Positions 1-7,071 of a stretch of 64,000 nucleotides of DNA are shown here, piece after piece. The stretch lies in contig JACMLU010000025.1 of NCBI GenBank assembly GCA_014379405.1, positions 186,001 through 250,000 of the forward strand. The letters run 5' to 3'. The position numbers and the translations under genes were made by a program. This stretch comes from Flavobacterium sp. (lineage in GTDB: Bacteria > Bacteroidota > Bacteroidia > Flavobacteriales > Flavobacteriaceae). Under the pieces are notes generated by a model that saw nothing but the letters and a program-made list of their open reading frames with translations, made no database searches and was not told where the DNA came from. Numbering within the stretch: position 1 is the stretch's first letter; each line of letters starts with the position of its first letter.

Positions 1-770
1 GTTCCGAAGCTCCGTATTCATTGACAACAGAAACTCCAAATTGTTTTTCCAAAAGAATTTTATCTCCCTCAAAAAGCATTTCGGAAGTTACGACACAGAC
101 TTTCAAAGTCGGACAAAGGTCTTTTAAAACAATATTTTTTTGTTGTAAAAATTTGGCAAACAAAATGATTGAGCTCGTGTAGCCATTGATATAATCAAAT
201 TTCCGAGTCTTGAATTCTTTTAAGAAAACTTCCAAAACCACATCCGACAAATCGAAAATAGAAAATCGAAAGCGGTTGCCCAGAAAATCCTTGAAACGCT
301 CCTTTCTATTACCTATAAAATCCAATGGAATGCCATAAAAACGAGCTTGATAAGACGAATTGAAATCAATTCCGTGCCAGCCAAAACGATTGATGATATT
401 GGCCCAAGTCAAGGCGTGCGAAAATTTGTCTTTGGCAAAAATAAACGGATCGCCACTGGAACCGGATGTTTTATTGACATACACATTTTTCAAAGAAAAC
501 CCTTTTGAAAGTCTTTCAATCAAGGGTTTTTGAAAGTCTTTCTTGGTCATTATGGGCAAATCATTCCAAGTATTGAAAGTGATTTTGCCAACGAGATTTT
601 GATACGAATGATTGTTTTTTAAATGATAATCAACAATTTCTTGTTTTTTTTTTTTCAATAAAAGCTTCAAATTCTTGTTCGGGAATAGATTGGATTTTTC
701 GCAATTCGGCTTCTGCATCCTTTATAGGAAACCCGTTTATTTGAAGTGAGAAATCGAAAAGTGGAATCAT
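1..770 (-). pseudogene. Adenylate-forming ligase (PaaK/CapK type), frameshifted and cut by the window edge
   Basis: The start codon is at 770, directly against the stop codon of the antitoxin gene upstream, and the gene runs off the left edge. The translated fragment contains NKTSGSSGDPF (the Ser/Gly-rich AMP-binding loop of phenylacetate-CoA ligase-like enzymes) and VTSEMLF...NEYGASE near the window edge, so it belongs to the adenylate-forming family often annotated as phenylacetate-CoA ligase or capsule protein CapK. The reading frame breaks in a run of 12 T (644-655): with 12 bases the protein stops after about 47 codons, with 11 it reads on as ...EKKKQEIVDYHLKNN. The rest of the visible gene is open, so the break is either a sequencing error in the homopolymer, slippage-based switching, or a very recent mutation. 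The substrate is unknown; Flavobacterial homologues usually sit near polysaccharide genes, but that context lies outside this window. Confidence 0.75.
622..640. repeat. 19-bp direct repeat, copy 1 (partner 1088-1106)
   Basis: The 19 bases at 622-640 (inside the ligase gene) are identical to those at 1088-1106 (the last codons of the toxin gene). Both copies encode EIVDYH on the minus strand in the frame of their own gene, and both are preceded on the plus strand by a T run and AA. The copies are 466 bp apart and enclose the antitoxin gene and the ligase N-terminus. This could be a coincidence of two conserved peptides or a recombination/insertion footprint. Confidence 0.8.
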
Positions 771-1073
771 TTAGGCTACTTTTTGAACATTGAATCGTTT
801 GATGGATTCCAATTCTTGTTTTTTATTTTCGGTTTCTTCTTCTATGTCAAAATCATCTTGGAGACCCAACCAAAATTTGGCAGAATTTCCAAAATATTGA
901 CTTAGTCGCAATGCCGTGTCGGCTGTTATTCTTCGTTTTCCCTTGATAATTTCAGAAATCCTAGTTTGCGGAATTTTCAAGTCCTTGCACAAACGGTAAG
1001 AAGTTATTTCCAGTGGAATGAGGAACTCCTCCAGTAAAATTTCGCCCGGATGTATGTTTTTAAGCTTTTCCAT
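771..1073 (-). CDS. higA: HigA-type antitoxin (XRE/HTH family)
   Basis: A 100-residue protein with the HigA/VapI hallmark HPGEILLEEFL at residues 8-18, followed by a Cro/C1-type helix-turn-helix (about residues 22-60, with RISEIIKGKRRIT as recognition helix region) and the typical FWLGLQ motif. Antitoxins of this family bind and neutralise the RelE-fold HigB mRNA interferase and repress their own promoter. It follows the toxin gene by 12 bp, the toxin-first order typical of higBA, and its stop codon abuts the start codon of the ligase gene, so all three may be co-transcribed. Family assignment is firm; functional pairing is inferred from adjacency. Confidence 0.9.
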   Translation of the reverse strand: MEKLKNIHPGEILLEEFLIPLEITSYRLCKDLKIPQTRISEIIKGKRRITADTALRLSQYFGNSAKFWLGLQDDFDIEEETENKKQELESIKRFNVQKVA

Positions 1074-1085
1074 AATTTTAAGTTT

Positions 1086-1367
1086 TTAATGATAATCAAC
1101 AATTTCGACATTAGTCGCATTTCCGTTTTCCCAAATAAAAATAATGCGCCATTGGTTGTTGATTCTGATGCTGTAATAATCCTTTAAATTCCCACTTAAT
1201 TTTTCTAATCTATTGGAAGGAGGAATTCTTAAATCAATCAAATCTTGGGAGTTGTTGAGCATTCTTAGTTTTCTTCTACCAATTTGTTGAATTTCTATCG
1301 CTGGTTTTTTTACGACAATCCCGTTCCAGATTTTTTCGGTTTCTTTAGATCCAAATGAAATTATCAT
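1086..1367 (-). CDS. higB: HigB/RelE-type toxin
   Basis: A 93-residue protein matching the HigB (RelE/ParE superfamily, plasmid maintenance killer) fold: MIISFGSKETEKIWNG at the start, then RKLRMLNNSQ, LEKLSGNLKDYYSIRINNQWRIIF and the C-terminal VEIVDYH. Such toxins cut mRNA in translating ribosomes when freed from HigA. The length is normal, so the toxin looks intact, and the antitoxin downstream is intact as well. A likely operator and promoter lie immediately upstream (1371-1395). The last codons are shared base for base with a stretch inside the ligase gene (see the repeat at 622 and 1088). Confidence 0.88.
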   Translation of the reverse strand: MIISFGSKETEKIWNGIVVKKPAIEIQQIGRRKLRMLNNSQDLIDLRIPPSNRLEKLSGNLKDYYSIRINNQWRIIFIWENGNATNVEIVDYH

Positions 1368-1370
1368 ACC

Positions 1371-1395
1371 TTTTGCGTTACTAACGTCAAAAGTA
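1371..1395 (-). promoter_or_regulatory. Probable higBA promoter and operator
   Basis: Three bases upstream of the toxin start lies an inverted repeat, CGTTA-c-TAACG (1376-1386), extended outwards by TTTTG/CAAAA. Overlapping its outer half on the minus strand is TACTTTTG (1395-1388), a good Bacteroidota -7 box, with a TTG about 20 bp upstream. A repressor bound here would cover the promoter, which fits autoregulation by HigA. Inference from sequence only. Confidence 0.55.
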
Positions 1396-1430
1396 AGTAA
1401 AAAAAATTATTATTTCAAGTTAAAACAGAC

Positions 1431-1438
1431 TATTTTTG
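1431..1438 (+). promoter_or_regulatory. -7 promoter box of purD
   Basis: TATTTTTG matches the Bacteroidota -7 consensus TAnnTTTG and ends 20 bp before the purD start codon. No convincing -33 TTTG was found at the usual spacing. Confidence 0.45.
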
Positions 1439-1458
1439 CCAAACTTAATAACTACACG

Positions 1459-2733
1459 ATGACAATTTTACTTTTAGGTTCTGGAGGAAGAGAACACGCT
1501 TTTGCTTGGAAAATGATTCAAAGTCCGCTTTGCGACAAACTTTTTGTGGCACCGGGAAATGCAGGAACGGCTTCGATAGCCAATAATGTTGCTATCAGCC
1601 CAACCGATTTTGATGCCGTAAAAGCATTGGTTCTTCAGGAAAAAGTAGGAATGGTAGTTGTTGGACCAGAAGATCCTTTGGTAAAAGGGATTTTCGACTT
1701 TTTCAAAAATGACAACGATTTAAAAGATATTCCAGTTATTGGACCATCAAAATTAGGTGCAACTCTTGAAGGAAGTAAAGAGTTTGCCAAAGAATTTTTG
1801 ATGAAACACAACATTCCAACGGCGGCTTACGATAGTTTCACGGCCGAAACTGTTGAAAAAGGATGCGATTTCTTGGAAACCTTGCAACCGCCTTATGTTT
1901 TGAAAGCGGATGGACTGGCAGCAGGAAAAGGCGTTTTGATTATTCACGATTTGGCGGAAGCCAAGGAAGAATTGAGAAATATGTTGGTTGGTCAAAAATT
2001 TGGCGACGCCAGTTCCAAAGTGGTGATCGAAGAATTTTTGGATGGAATTGAATTGAGTTGCTTCGTATTGACAGACGGAAAAAGCTATAAAATATTGCCA
2101 ACTGCTAAAGATTATAAACGCATTGGCGAAGGCGACACCGGTTTGAATACAGGTGGAATGGGAGCGGTTTCTCCAGTTCCTTACGTTGACGCTGTTTTGA
2201 TGGAAAAAATTGAGACACGTATTGTAAAACCAACTATTGAAGGTTTCCAGAAAGATGGAATTGAATATAAAGGATTTGTATTTATAGGATTGATCAACGT
2301 GAAAAACGAGCCAATCGTAATTGAATACAATGTGAGAATGGGTGATCCAGAAACTGAAGTGGTTGTTCCAAGAATGAAATCGGATTTGGTGGAATTGTTT
2401 TTGGCTGTAGCCAATCAAAAACTGGATGAATTCGAACTAGAAATTGACGAAAGAAGTGCTACGACAATCGTGGTAGTTTCAGGCGGTTATCCTGAAGATT
2501 TCGAGAAAGGAAAAGTAATTTCAGGATTGGAAACCATTGAAGACTCGATTGTTTTTCACGCAGGAACTAAATTGGATAACGGAAATGTGGTAAGCAACGG
2601 AGGAAGAGTTTTAACGGTAACCTCATACGGAGACAATTTCGAAGAGGCCATAAAAAAATCTTACCAAAACATAGACAAGCTAAATTTTGATAAGATGTAT
2701 TTTAGAAAAGATATTGGGAACGATTTAAAATAG
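1459..2733 (+). CDS. purD: Phosphoribosylamine-glycine ligase (GARS)
   Basis: 424 residues, the normal GARS length. The N-terminus LLLGSGGREHAFAWK is the classic GARS signature, followed by the ATP-grasp domain with LKADGLAAGKGV (about residue 150), the metal/ATP-binding NTGGMGAVSP (about 230) and RMGDPETEVV (about 296), and the C-terminal domain. It catalyses ATP-dependent joining of glycine to 5-phosphoribosylamine in de novo purine synthesis in the cytoplasm. It is transcribed alone, divergent from the toxin-antitoxin pair, and ends in a hairpin that includes its own stop codon. Confidence 0.98.
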   Translation: MTILLLGSGGREHAFAWKMIQSPLCDKLFVAPGNAGTASIANNVAISPTDFDAVKALVLQEKVGMVVVGPEDPLVKGIFDFFKNDNDLKDIPVIGPSKLGATLEGSKEFAKEFLMKHNIPTAAYDSFTAETVEKGCDFLETLQPPYVLKADGLAAGKGVLIIHDLAEAKEELRNMLVGQKFGDASSKVVIEEFLDGIELSCFVLTDGKSYKILPTAKDYKRIGEGDTGLNTGGMGAVSPVPYVDAVLMEKIETRIVKPTIEGFQKDGIEYKGFVFIGLINVKNEPIVIEYNVRMGDPETEVVVPRMKSDLVELFLAVANQKLDEFELEIDERSATTIVVVSGGYPEDFEKGKVISGLETIEDSIVFHAGTKLDNGNVVSNGGRVLTVTSYGDNFEEAIKKSYQNIDKLNFDKMYFRKDIGNDLK

Positions 2734-2744
2734 TTCCCAATATC
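2710..2744 (+). terminator. Terminator hairpin overlapping the purD stop codon
   Basis: A perfect 12-bp stem, GATATTGGGAAC (2710-2721) and GTTCCCAATATC (2733-2744), with an 11-base loop. The TAG stop of purD (2731-2733) lies at the foot of the right arm, so the left arm is coding sequence. There is only a short T stretch after it. Confidence 0.7.
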
Positions 2745-2767
2745 TTTCGTTACAATTTCTTAAAGTA

Positions 2768-2998
2768 TTATTTCAAGAAAGAGTGAGCGGTAGTATCTTG
2801 GTTTTCCTCTCCTTTTTCGTCGTACTTTTTTAACTCTAGACACCAATATACGATGGCAACAGAACAGATAGCCATAAAAATCCAGTTAAGAATATTTGCG
2901 GCAAACCAATGAGTAAGTTCTAAATTTCTTAGAAAATCGTGTAGAGCGAAAAAAATTGTTTCAAATAACCATTGAATTCCTTCAAAAAATGCTTTCAT
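2768..2998 (-). CDS. Small conserved flavobacterial membrane protein (DUF6341-like)
   Basis: 76 residues. There is one clear transmembrane helix (about residues 34-53, NILNWIFMAICSVAIVYWCL) preceded by an amphipathic aromatic-rich segment (EGIQWLFETIFFALHDF) and followed by a charged tail ending HSFLK. It resembles the short proteins annotated DUF6341 that sit next to upp in Flavobacteriaceae. No function is known. It is convergent with purD and divergent from the membrane protein gene at 3134. Confidence 0.75.
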   Translation of the reverse strand: MKAFFEGIQWLFETIFFALHDFLRNLELTHWFAANILNWIFMAICSVAIVYWCLELKKYDEKGEENQDTTAHSFLK

Positions 2999-3133
2999 CT
3001 CGTTTATTTTATTTGTTTATTGTATTCGATGTAACTCGCCATTTTATTAATTTGAAAAAATAAAAATTTACTTGGCTCGTTTCATCTTTGTACAAGTATT
3101 ATATTTACAGTCACAAAAGTATAAAATATCCTT

Positions 3134-4063
3134 ATGATAACAAGTGTTTTTAAAAAATCTACACCATTAAATTTAATTTTGGTTGTATTTTTAATGCTGG
3201 TTTTCTTTTTGATTTATCAATTTCAAGATTTATCTTGGACAAATTCACTTGTTTCTATTTTTCAAAAAGGGGGATTGTTCGTTGTGTTGTTAGGGTCTAT
3301 TTTTATAACAAATTTTGTTGCCAAGAGAAACGGATTGAGCAAAGACAGTAGCTACACGATTTTTTTCTATTTTTTGTTTCTGCTATTTTTTCCATCTTCA
3401 TTGGATAATGCGAATTTGATTTTATCCAATTTCTTCATCTTGCTGGCACTTCGCCGATTAATTTCGCTGCAATCCTTAAAAGCCTCGAAAGAAAAAATAT
3501 TTGATGCTTCTTTATGGATTTTTGTGGCTGCTTTTTTTCATTTTTGGAGTATACTTTATATTGTTTTGGTGTTTATCTCCATCATTTTTCACGTTTCCAG
3601 AGATTATAGAAACTGGGTTTTGCCTTTTATAGCCTTTTTTTCAGTGGCAACAATCACCTTGATTTTTCTAATAACTTTTGATATAAACATTATTGAATTT
3701 GTAAAAGCACACGTAACTACTAATTTCAAATTAGATTATTTTACGAATAATTATCAAAATGGAGCCTTTTCCATCTATTTGACGATAGCTTTGTTTTTCG
3801 TGATTTCGATGTTCGCCTCGCTTTCCAGTAAACCTTTATTGTTGCATTCTTCTTTCAAAAAAATCATTACTTCCTTTTTTATTGGAATCGTAATTTTTGT
3901 GATTTCAGATGATAAAAGCAATGATTTGTTACTGTTTACCTTTGCACCATTGGCAATGATGGCAACAAGTCACATTGAAATTAAGCAACTACAATTGAAA
4001 CAGGAACTGGTTTTGGCTGTATTAATTCTTTGCAGTTTGTTTACGTTTTTCTCCCAATTATAA
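3134..4063 (+). CDS. Multipass membrane protein (DUF6427-like)
   Basis: 309 residues with about eight to nine hydrophobic segments (for example residues 14-31, 44-64, 72-90, 130-152 and 158-186) and few polar loops. The family is conserved in Flavobacteria (DUF6427 type) and commonly neighbours upp and a DUF4254 gene, as here. Its stop codon overlaps the 3' end of the convergent upp gene by 6 bp. No catalytic motif is visible and the function is unknown. Confidence 0.75.
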   Translation: MITSVFKKSTPLNLILVVFLMLVFFLIYQFQDLSWTNSLVSIFQKGGLFVVLLGSIFITNFVAKRNGLSKDSSYTIFFYFLFLLFFPSSLDNANLILSNFFILLALRRLISLQSLKASKEKIFDASLWIFVAAFFHFWSILYIVLVFISIIFHVSRDYRNWVLPFIAFFSVATITLIFLITFDINIIEFVKAHVTTNFKLDYFTNNYQNGAFSIYLTIALFFVISMFASLSSKPLLLHSSFKKIITSFFIGIVIFVISDDKSNDLLLFTFAPLAMMATSHIEIKQLQLKQELVLAVLILCSLFTFFSQL

Positions 4064-4711
4064 TTTATTTCCGTAAGCCAAATCACCAGCATCGCCCAAT
4101 CCTGGTATAATATATTTTTTGTCATTTAACTTTTCGTCAAGAGTGGCTACCCAAAGATGGCAGGAATCCGGCAAATGTTTTTCAAGATAAGCAACACCTT
4201 CCGGAGCGGCAATTATAACGGCGATATGGATTTCTTTTGGCAGGCCTTTTTCCATCAATTTATTAAATACGGCAACCATCGATTGGCCTGTAGCAAGCAT
4301 TGGATCGATTAAAAGCAAGGTCTTGTTTTCAATGTTCGGAACGGCTTGGTATTCAACCAAAATATCAAAATATTCATCATTGTTTGGATGATGTCTGTAG
4401 GCCGAAACGAAACCATTTTCGGCATTGTCAAAATAATTTAAAAAACCTAAATGAAGAGGTAAACCTGCCCGTAGAATGGAACATAAAACCAATTGATCTT
4501 CAATTTCTGTAGTTTTTTTGATGCCAAGAGGCGTTTGGATTTCCACAGCTGCATAATGTAAATCTTTGCTTAATTCATAAGCCATTACTTCACCAATACG
4601 TTCAATATTTCTTCGAAAACGCATACTGTCGTGTTGAATATTCACATTCCTGATTTGACCCAGGAAATGGTTAAGAATACTGTTGTCTTCTGATAAATAA
4701 TGTGTTTGCAT
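4058..4711 (-). CDS. upp: Uracil phosphoribosyltransferase
   Basis: 217 residues, a full-length type I PRTase fold. The PRPP-binding loop reads LLLIDPMLATGQSM (about residues 132-145), and the C-terminal uracil-binding part contains IIPGLGDAGDLAYG, both diagnostic of UPRTase. It converts uracil and PRPP to UMP in pyrimidine salvage. The gene is convergent with the membrane protein gene at 3134 and divergent from the DUF4254 gene. Confidence 0.97.
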   Translation of the reverse strand: MQTHYLSEDNSILNHFLGQIRNVNIQHDSMRFRRNIERIGEVMAYELSKDLHYAAVEIQTPLGIKKTTEIEDQLVLCSILRAGLPLHLGFLNYFDNAENGFVSAYRHHPNNDEYFDILVEYQAVPNIENKTLLLIDPMLATGQSMVAVFNKLMEKGLPKEIHIAVIIAAPEGVAYLEKHLPDSCHLWVATLDEKLNDKKYIIPGLGDAGDLAYGNKL

Positions 4712-4833
4712 AATAGTGATTTAGGATTTGTGAATCAAGATTTAGAATTTCCGCTATAAATCATCTAAACTTTGAAAGTTTTTTCAAACTATAAATGTAT
4801 AAAAAAGTATCTTTGCCTTTTAAAAATAAAGAT

Positions 4834-5439
4834 ATGTTTTCAAAATTAGCGTATTCCGTTTTCGAACAAAGTATTCAAGATTATCATCAATTTGATAATG
4901 TGAACCAACCGATAAATAATCCTTTTCCAAAGGAAAAAATCGAACATTTATTATATCTAAAAAACTGGATTGACACCGTGCAATGGCATTTCGAAGATAT
5001 CATTCGTGATCCCAACATCGACCCAGTTGCGGCATTGACTTTGAAAAGAAGAATCGATGCATCCAATCAAGAACGTACCGATATGGTGGAATATATTGAC
5101 GGCTATTTTCTTCAAAAATACAGCCACGTAAAGGTAAAAGACGATGCCAAAATCAATTCTGAAAGTCCTGCTTGGGCATTCGACAGATTGTCTATTTTGG
5201 CTTTGAAAATTTACCATATGCAAGAAGAAGCCAATCGTGCTGAAGCTTCACAAGACCATAGAGACAAATGTCAAGCGAAATTGAATATATTGTTGGAACA
5301 AAGAACCGATTTGTCAACTGCAATTGAAGATTTGTTGACCGACATTGAAAATGGTGATAAATTTATGAAAGTGTACAAACAAATGAAAATGTACAACGAC
5401 GATGATTTGAATCCTGTTTTGTACCAAAACAAAAAATAA
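4834..5439 (+). CDS. DUF4254 family protein
   Basis: 201 residues from the chosen start, alpha-helical, soluble, no signal peptide. It shows the DUF4254 pattern (PFPKEKIEHLLYLKNWIDTVQWHFEDIIRDPNIDP..., then NQERTDMVEYID). An in-frame ATG at 4795 exists, but a -7 type box (TATCTTTG, 4808-4815) lies between it and the ATG at 4834, and homologues begin MFSKLAYSVF, so 4834 is preferred. It is followed by a glycosyltransferase gene 13 bp downstream, with which it probably forms an operon; a link to cell-surface polysaccharide is inferred from that alone. Confidence 0.85.
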   Translation: MFSKLAYSVFEQSIQDYHQFDNVNQPINNPFPKEKIEHLLYLKNWIDTVQWHFEDIIRDPNIDPVAALTLKRRIDASNQERTDMVEYIDGYFLQKYSHVKVKDDAKINSESPAWAFDRLSILALKIYHMQEEANRAEASQDHRDKCQAKLNILLEQRTDLSTAIEDLLTDIENGDKFMKVYKQMKMYNDDDLNPVLYQNKK

Positions 5440-5452
5440 TTCCGACAATTCA

Positions 5453-6505
5453 TTGTCAAAAAAAATCAAACATATAGCCGTCATGAGACTTTCCGCAATG
5501 GGAGATGTCGCCATGACGGTTCCTGTTTTAAGGGCTTTTGTTCAACAAAATCCCGAAGTTAAAATCACTGTGGTTTCTCGACCATTTTTCAAACCCTTTT
5601 TTGAGGGAATTTCCAATCTTTCTTTCTTTGCTTTTGATGAAAAACAACGCCATAAAGGATTTCTGGGATTGTTGCGATTGTTCCAAGATTTAAAAGCATT
5701 ACAGATAGACGCTTTTGCCGATTTGCACAACGTTTTGCGCTCCAAAGTCGTTCGAACGCTTTTCGCCTTGAGCGGAAAAAAAATAGCTTCGGTTGATAAA
5801 GGAAGAGATGAAAAAGCAGCTTTGACAAGAGCCGAAAACAAAATCTTCAAACCCTTGATCCCGATGTTCGAAAGACACGTCAAGGTTTTTCAACAACTAG
5901 GTTTTACGGTAGATTTATCAAATCCAATATTTCCGACAAAAGCAGCTTTAGATGCGGAATTAATTCAATTAATTGGAGAAAACTTCCCGATAGCTATCGG
6001 GAAGAAACTAATTGGAATTGCGCCTTTTGCACAATACGATTCCAAGGTCTATCCTTTGGATTTAATGCAGCAAGTCATCGACCAATTGGCTTCAACTAAA
6101 ACCCATAAAATCTTGCTTTTTGGCGGTGGAAAAAAGGAAATCGAACTTTTGGATTCACTTTCAAAAAACAAAGAAAACGTGGTCGTTGTTGCCGGAAAAA
6201 TCAAGTTTCAACAGGAATTGCAACTCATTTCGAATCTTGATGTAATGCTTTCGATGGATTCCGGGAATGCGCATATTGCGGCAATGTTGGGTATAAAAGT
6301 CATCACGCTTTGGGGCGCAACGCATCCTTTTGCGGGTTTTTCGCCTTTCAATCAAACTTTGGAAAATGCCTTGACTGCATACAGGAATTTATTCCCGAAA
6401 TTACCAACTTCGGTTTATGGGAATAAAATTGTGGGAGGTTATGAGGACGCGATGAGAACGATTTCAGTTGAAAGTGTAATCAACAAAATCAATTCTTTTT
6501 TATAA
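5453..6505 (+). CDS. Glycosyltransferase family 9 (heptosyltransferase-like)
   Basis: 350 residues. The N-terminal motif IAVMRLSAMGDVAMTVPVL and the C-terminal LLFGGGKKEIELLD and DVMLSMDSGNAHIAAMLGIKVITLWGATHP motifs are those of GT9 enzymes, which add heptose or other sugars to lipopolysaccharide core at the inner face of the cytoplasmic membrane. The start is a TTG codon; the next ATG (5480) would cut into the first beta strand. It lies 13 bp after the DUF4254 gene. A perfect 22-bp palindrome (5983-6004) sits inside the coding sequence. Confidence 0.93.
   Translation: MSKKIKHIAVMRLSAMGDVAMTVPVLRAFVQQNPEVKITVVSRPFFKPFFEGISNLSFFAFDEKQRHKGFLGLLRLFQDLKALQIDAFADLHNVLRSKVVRTLFALSGKKIASVDKGRDEKAALTRAENKIFKPLIPMFERHVKVFQQLGFTVDLSNPIFPTKAALDAELIQLIGENFPIAIGKKLIGIAPFAQYDSKVYPLDLMQQVIDQLASTKTHKILLFGGGKKEIELLDSLSKNKENVVVVAGKIKFQQELQLISNLDVMLSMDSGNAHIAAMLGIKVITLWGATHPFAGFSPFNQTLENALTAYRNLFPKLPTSVYGNKIVGGYEDAMRTISVESVINKINSFL
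5983..6004. repeat. 22-bp perfect palindrome inside the GT9 gene
   Basis: CTTCCCGATAG followed directly by its reverse complement CTATCGGGAAG. The core CCCGATAGCTATCGGG is, from memory, a palindrome seen often in flavobacterial genomes. Here it is part of the coding sequence (FPIAIGK). Confidence 0.85.
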
Positions 6506-6506
6506 G

Positions 6507-6608
6507 ACACGAATTTCACGAATTAGCACGAATTTAATTTGAGTAATTATTACACGAAAACTTTGTTTGGTGAAATTTTTTATTCGTGTTAATTGGTGCA
6601 ATTCGTGT
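6507..6608. repeat. Imperfect inverted repeat after the GT9 gene
   Basis: A 28-base left arm (6507-6534) and right arm (6581-6608) match at 24 of 28 positions as inverted copies, built from the unit ACACGAATT. The right arm recurs in part at about 10691-10716, next to the intact copy of the small unknown gene. Likely a dispersed intergenic repeat, possibly acting as a terminator for the GT9 transcript. Confidence 0.6.
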
Positions 6609-6618
6609 AAAAAATAAA

Positions 6619-6866
6619 TCATAAATAAATTTTTTCATCATCACAACGCTTCAAAATATAGCGTTGCAAGTTCGAAATGGTTTCTTGGTAAGCGGGAGCC
6701 TCAAAACTAAAACGCTCGTGTTCCATTTTTTATTTTCGATGGCGTTGCAGCCTTTGATGACTTCTTTGAGTATGTCGTGCATCGCCAATTCTTTGTTGTC
6801 CGTTTTCTGGAATTTGAACTCCACGATTTCATCCTGCAATTGTTCGCAATAGTCTAAAAGTTGGTA
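6619..6866 (-). pseudogene. Truncated, frameshifted copy of the small unknown gene at 10941-11249
   Basis: About 248 bp that match 10941-11192 at roughly 90% by eye and in the same orientation. The stop codon and the C-terminal codons (ETISNLQRYILKRC) are present, but one base is missing in an A run near 6726-6731 (minus strand), breaking the frame between CNAIENK and MEHERFSFEA, and the first 26 or so codons are gone: similarity stops abruptly near 6866. It is a remnant of a duplication, together with the intact copy bracketing the beta-barrel/GLPGLI pair. The rest of 6867-7071 shows no gene and presumably holds the promoter of the gene at 7072. Confidence 0.8.
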
Positions 6867-7071
6867 TTTTATCTCAAAGTATTTGTTTTTAATTCATACG
6901 AATAATATTATGGATTAATTAACATTAGGACTTTTAACGATTAGGAATATTATTACTATTTTTGATTTTTGTAAGTTGTTTTTTGCAACTCAAAACTAAT
7001 TTTATTGAAAGAGTTTTGGCTTTTTTGATAAGTTTATTTTATAATTTTTAAAGTAAAAACAGAAACTATTT

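Noticed and set aside
1753..2418. 221-residue antisense frame over purD
   Set aside because: Mirror of a highly conserved gene; composition rich in Phe, His, Asn and Ser as expected for an antisense shadow.
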